DNA from: Arcicella sp034931005 | GTDB lineage: Bacteria; Bacteroidota; Bacteroidia; Cytophagales; Spirosomataceae | Reading direction: 5' to 3' | Assembly (NCBI RefSeq): GCF_034931005.1 | Contig: NZ_JAYGIN010000002.1 | Location: 1 to 64,000, forward strand | DNA: 64,000 nt | Shown here: in pieces, positions 59,991 through 64,000 of the stretch | How positions within the stretch are numbered: the stretch's first letter is position 1 | How the letters are laid out: the number at the start of each line of letters is the position of its first letter | The notes under the pieces: model-generated | The model's input: only the letters and a program-made list of their open reading frames with translations | Told to the model about the DNA's origin: nothing | Database searches by the model: none | Made by a program: the position numbers and the translations under genes

Positions 59991-62900
59991 TTAAAAACCT
60001 TCCTTGACTTCCTCCTTCTTTTTCTCTTCTTTTTTCACTTCGTCCTTTTTTGTAACCTTTTTCCCTTTCTCAGTTTTGGTTCTGTATGCGTCAGTAAAAC
60101 GGTCGGTGAAGGCAAATTTTTCTTCTGCTCCAACGCCCAAGAAAGTGTACGCATTTTTGCCACTTCCTTTTTTCACACCTTTTGATTTGGCAGTTACCGC
60201 ATTGTTAAATTCTCCGTCGGAAGAGATTACCCCCATTTCGTTTTTCAAATATCCCATAAAATACCAAACATCTGTTGAGGGTTCTAAATACAAGTAAAAC
60301 TCGTCACCTTCGGCGGTTTTTTTGATTTCTACCATCCCTTCAATTTCTGAATTAATATCTGTTCCTCCGATACTGGCAATGCTCAATTTACCAACGGAAT
60401 AAAAGCCAGAGGCTTGGTCTGAATACCGCAAATTGGCTTTTGAAATTACCATTGTAGTATTCAGTTTTGAGTTAATACTATGTAAAGGAACGTGTTCATT
60501 TTTCAAACGTCTTTCAAATGATTCAACCGTTTTTCCTCCTAATAAATTGGCTAATTTAGACAATAAGTGTTCTTTGTCTTCGGGTTCATCAGCACTTACG
60601 TTGTCTCTACTGTCTAAATTGGTTTTCACAATTTTATCAGCCATCGCTTTCAACACTTCCGCAGGCATTGGGAAGTTTAAAACCAACATTTGGTCAAATT
60701 TATACTTTCCGCTGTCCACTCGCATTTCGGCAAAACCTGATGATTGAACATAATTTGAAGGATTAAAGAAATTGAAATTACCTTCTAAATTGAGCGTTTT
60801 CTTTTCGTCATCATAAGTATAGCGACTTACTTCGTAAGATTTGTTTTTATCATCTGGTCCAATTTCAAAGCGAGCCGTTTTAGGAATATCTTTTAACTGA
60901 CCATTAACTACAAAAATATCTTCATCTTTTACATCTTCTTTGCTGGTTAAGAAGGTAGTGTATAAACCCGTAGAGGTAGTTCTTGCGTGTAAACCTGCAT
61001 AAATTGGAGCATTCAAATCTCCTTTCATATTAGGTTGAATTTGGATATTTACATCGTCTGTACTGTTGCCTTTATACACAACCCAATTGATTACATCTGC
61101 TCTGTTTTTATATTCTGGACGAACAAATCCATTGAGTGTCAGGTTTTTATCTGTTGCAAGCATTGTGATGTCTCCTCGATAAAGAATTTTTGGGGAGAGG
61201 TGAAATTTATCGGTTTGCTCGATGGTTGCCTTTGCCGTAGTGGTATAACCTTTCGTTTTTTTACGGTTATCAACAAGTGATTCCTTAAACTCAAAATTAC
61301 CCATTTTAATGTTCATGGTGTCCCCAACAAGATTTGGGAATCTATAAGTTGCATCACCTTCAAATTTCACTCTTGAAATAATTCTAATATTTCCATTTAC
61401 TAAATTGTGATAGCCATTAACGGTATCAATTTGCAATTTAGCATTATAAAATCCACGCATTTCGGCATCTCTTCGAATCGAAACTGCTCCTTTGTCAGGA
61501 ATAATCTTTGCATCTGCCGACTTGATAAATGGTACGCCATTGATGTTAAGTGATTGTTTATCAATTTCATATAATGCTTCAGAGCCATTAAAGGAAAGCC
61601 CTTCTTGTGATGGTTCAAGAGACGTAAAAGTGGTATTTCTTACATCACCTTTCATCGTAATCGTCTTTTTATTGATGTCCCATTCGGCATTATTGATAGA
61701 TGTTTTATACGCCGTATAAGGGAAATATAAACTGGTAGAGTCTTCAATTTTTAGATTTGTTGGCGTTTTGATACTCACCAAACCTGTCGCCAAATTGAAA
61801 CTTACATTCATTTTATTTCCTAAAAGAGCAGGTTTTGAAACCTTCAAATTATTGCCAACCGAAAGGTTTGCCATATCAGCGGTAAAGGCTTCTTTGCCAA
61901 ATTTGATATTATCCGAAACCGTTTCCGAATCTTGTCTTTTTACTTTACCAAAGCCAAATAAACCCGTCTGACGAACTAATAATTTTCCTTCTAATTTTGA
62001 ACTGGCAGCATAAAAATCAAAAGAATTTCCTTTGGTTTCAATCAACATACTATCGGCTTTGGGTTGCCATTTCAAAGAATAGTTTTTAATATCCACCTTC
62101 GTAAAGTACGCTTGTCCGACTGTTCCTTCATTAATAATCCCCGTTGTTCCATAAGCCGTTACTGAATCGGCAGTAAAAAGGGCATCTTTTGCTTGAATTT
62201 GTGCCGTTAGGTGATTGATTTCACTTTCTGCATGAAGCCCTTGTCTATCCATTAACAAAGGCTTTGTAAATTTTACGAAGGTTTTACTATTATAAACATT
62301 ATATTTTCCTTCAATAACCTTATGGCTAAAACCTAAAGTATTATCAGGCATCGAAATCAGCGTTTCTTTGAATGGAGGGAAAATACCGTCTGAATTAAAT
62401 GTTCCTACAAAATCAATATCCTTGATATTCAAACTGTCAAAATCAATGCTTGGTACTTTGAAAAATATCTTTTTGCTATAAGCTCCATTGGCACGATAAG
62501 GGTGGTCGAAATACGCCGTTACGCCCGTAGGCACAACCAAACGAGGATATTCAACCAAACGCTGACGACCCGATTTGTTGTCTGGTTTGTTGATATAAAT
62601 TACCCCTGCTTCATATTTTAAGTCTCCCCCAATTTCTGTTCGTCCTTTCTTGGCTAATTCTTTTTGAGGAATGAAAGTAATCGAATCAATTTTATTCAAT
62701 TTTACACTAAATTCACCGTAATTGAATGACAAATCTTTTCCTCTAAAACGGAAATTACCCGTTTTCAACTCACCACTAATACCAAAATTTCGGTCTTTAT
62801 TTACACGGATTACATTATCGTAAGGAGCCATATAAACATTCAGCGAATCCGAAAGATAAAATTGCTTTACTCCTCTGACAATCAATTGATTATCTTTTAA

Positions 62901-64000
62901 ATTTAAGGAGGCGTTCGATGTTGTATCCTTTGTGCTTGATGAATAAAACGAAGGAATCAAGAAGTTGTCATAATCTTTTTTAGCACCAAAAACCGCTAAA
63001 TTGTGCATTCCTTTTCTGGATAACTTCAACACTTCCACATCGGGGTCGTACTCAAAATACCCCTTTTGCATCATTTCTAAAAATACAGGTTTTAAAGCAT
63101 TAGCATCTTTTTGGAAAGCTCTGGCTAATTCAGAAAGTGTGGTAAATGGAAGATTATTTTTCTTGATATAATTTGAAACAACCAATAGAGGGTTAAAACT
63201 ATAATTGGCTGAAATTTGGGAGAATCTTTCAGGATTATAATAATCAAAAGACTCAAAAAGGGCAGGAACAACATTCTTAGCGGTCAGAATAGAAAAGTCC
63301 ATTCTTTGGTCATTTAAACCCCAACGCATGGCATCGGCGGTAATGTCTAATTTATGGTAACTGTCTGAATAAGCCGTTTCTCTAAAGCCACCATTATCTA
63401 CTTTATTTAAACGTAAGGTGAAATTTTTACGGTTATAATTTAGTTTTACCGAAGGATGATATAAAGAATCTTGTGCCGCAAAATATCCCGTAAAAATAGC
63501 GGATGGTGACGTAATTAAGGAGTCGCCCACTTCAAAGCGTTTACTAATCACTCTGAAGGCTACTTTCCCATCTTTTTTCACAATAATAGTTGCTAATTTT
63601 GACTGCAAAGATGAACTCGAAATTCTATTTCCAACCATCGTAAAACCGCCTTTGTATTCAATGTCAGCACTATTTTTCAAGACAACATCATTTTCCATAG
63701 ACATAAATCTTGGATAATTTGTTGGAGCATTTTTTGCTCTTTTTTTACTCTGAAATTCAAAAATTCCTTTAATCGGGCTATTCAGTCGTTGATTATGGGT
63801 AATAACCGCCAATTCTGAAACAATTTTTGGATTTCTAATTTCCATACTGTAATTATTCAGCGTTACAAAAACGTCAGGTAATCCCACATTTTCCCAAGTA
63901 AAAGTGCCACCTGTTCCCAACAAAATTCCATCTTTCAAACTTAGGGTTGATGACGTATTTCTTAAGGTTACTGAATCATTAGCAGTCACAATATTTAAGT
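59991..64000 (-). CDS. Very large envelope-type hypothetical protein (5' end outside window)
   Basis: At least 1336 codons are visible and the frame stays open to the window edge, so the N-terminus is missing. The sequence is a long series of beta-rich, glycine- and asparagine-punctuated segments (e.g. YKGGFTMVGNRISSSSL, LNLKDNQLIVRGVKQFYLSDSL, MKMGNFEFKE-like, TFTSLEPSQEGLSFNG) ending in a lysine/glutamate tail (KTEKGKKVTKKDEVKKEEKKK). The repeating pattern suggests a secreted or periplasmic beta-helix/propeller-like protein. I do not recognise a family; AsmA/OstA-type or LptD-like relatives are possible but unproven. Confidence 0.8.
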   Translation of the reverse strand, partial: LNIVTANDSVTLRNTSSTLSLKDGILLGTGGTFTWENVGLPDVFVTLNNYSMEIRNPKIVSELAVITHNQRLNSPIKGIFEFQSKKRAKNAPTNYPRFMSMENDVVLKNSADIEYKGGFTMVGNRISSSSLQSKLATIIVKKDGKVAFRVISKRFEVGDSLITSPSAIFTGYFAAQDSLYHPSVKLNYNRKNFTLRLNKVDNGGFRETAYSDSYHKLDITADAMRWGLNDQRMDFSILTAKNVVPALFESFDYYNPERFSQISANYSFNPLLVVSNYIKKNNLPFTTLSELARAFQKDANALKPVFLEMMQKGYFEYDPDVEVLKLSRKGMHNLAVFGAKKDYDNFLIPSFYSSSTKDTTSNASLNLKDNQLIVRGVKQFYLSDSLNVYMAPYDNVIRVNKDRNFGISGELKTGNFRFRGKDLSFNYGEFSVKLNKIDSITFIPQKELAKKGRTEIGGDLKYEAGVIYINKPDNKSGRQRLVEYPRLVVPTGVTAYFDHPYRANGAYSKKIFFKVPSIDFDSLNIKDIDFVGTFNSDGIFPPFKETLISMPDNTLGFSHKVIEGKYNVYNSKTFVKFTKPLLMDRQGLHAESEINHLTAQIQAKDALFTADSVTAYGTTGIINEGTVGQAYFTKVDIKNYSLKWQPKADSMLIETKGNSFDFYAASSKLEGKLLVRQTGLFGFGKVKRQDSETVSDNIKFGKEAFTADMANLSVGNNLKVSKPALLGNKMNVSFNLATGLVSIKTPTNLKIEDSTSLYFPYTAYKTSINNAEWDINKKTITMKGDVRNTTFTSLEPSQEGLSFNGSEALYEIDKQSLNINGVPFIKSADAKIIPDKGAVSIRRDAEMRGFYNAKLQIDTVNGYHNLVNGNIRIISRVKFEGDATYRFPNLVGDTMNIKMGNFEFKESLVDNRKKTKGYTTTAKATIEQTDKFHLSPKILYRGDITMLATDKNLTLNGFVRPEYKNRADVINWVVYKGNSTDDVNIQIQPNMKGDLNAPIYAGLHARTTSTGLYTTFLTSKEDVKDEDIFVVNGQLKDIPKTARFEIGPDDKNKSYEVSRYTYDDEKKTLNLEGNFNFFNPSNYVQSSGFAEMRVDSGKYKFDQMLVLNFPMPAEVLKAMADKIVKTNLDSRDNVSADEPEDKEHLLSKLANLLGGKTVESFERRLKNEHVPLHSINSKLNTTMVISKANLRYSDQASGFYSVGKLSIASIGGTDINSEIEGMVEIKKTAEGDEFYLYLEPSTDVWYFMGYLKNEMGVISSDGEFNNAVTAKSKGVKKGSGKNAYTFLGVGAEEKFAFTDRFTDAYRTKTEKGKKVTKKDEVKKEEKKKEEVKEGF

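Overview
The window reads as chromosomal DNA from a low-GC member of the Bacteroidota, most like the Cytophagales (Emticicia/Arcicella/Runella-type), although no species can be named from sequence alone. The evidence is a type IX secretion C-terminal sorting domain and a BACON domain on one secreted protein, a GldJ-like SUMF1 lipoprotein, a TonB-dependent receptor with a carboxypeptidase-like N-terminal domain, DUF4175 and DUF1501 proteins, OmpA/PD40 proteins, scarce Shine-Dalgarno sequences, and a TAnnTTTG-type promoter ahead of the L21/L27 ribosomal genes. About 55 genes are supported, most of them on the minus strand. No rRNA, tRNA, CRISPR array or intact transposase was seen.

Layout. 0-11 kb: pruA, an outer-membrane barrel, a small unknown protein, a ComEA-like helix-hairpin-helix protein, thrC, a long-chain acyl-CoA synthetase, a M48-type protease fused to MORN repeats, and a TPR protein. 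11.3-11.8 kb: an AT-rich gap packed with DnaA-box-like 9-mers, the best oriC candidate. 11.8-17.5 kb: an Ig-like lipoprotein, a methyltransferase, mnmG (gidA), an HNH nuclease gene, two inverted parS-like CACGTG sites and ybeY. 17.5-34 kb: OmpA proteins, DUF4175, Uma2, xth, a carboxymuconolactone decarboxylase-family protein, comF, gldJ-like, mfd, a DUF1016 nuclease gene bracketed by a 63-bp direct repeat of the ychJ tail, and ychJ. 34-43 kb: a LOG protein, two type II toxin-antitoxin pairs (one toxin shortened by an in-frame amber codon), an SDR, an amidase, an acyltransferase, recO, a frameshifted phyH gene, lptB and recJ. 43-64 kb: DUF1501, a TonB receptor, nfuA-like, mutL, two thioredoxin-like proteins, rplU-rpmA, a large T9SS-secreted putative glycosidase, a TSUP permease with a ModE-like regulator, a 50-residue ORF/DUF6169/purM operon, and the 3' part of a very large protein running off the window.

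The genes are mainly housekeeping (proline and threonine metabolism, fatty-acid activation, DNA repair by Mfd/RecJ/RecO/MutL/Xth, tRNA and rRNA maturation, LPS export) mixed with envelope functions. The more unusual content is structural: a candidate origin/partition region; a roughly 150-bp palindromic MITE present twice in opposite orientation, each copy with its own perfect 8-bp target duplication; a gene-tail duplication around the DUF1016 gene that looks like an att-site insertion scar; and two tandem arrays of 81-101 bp palindromic units that sit directly upstream of genes and falsely lengthen their reading frames.
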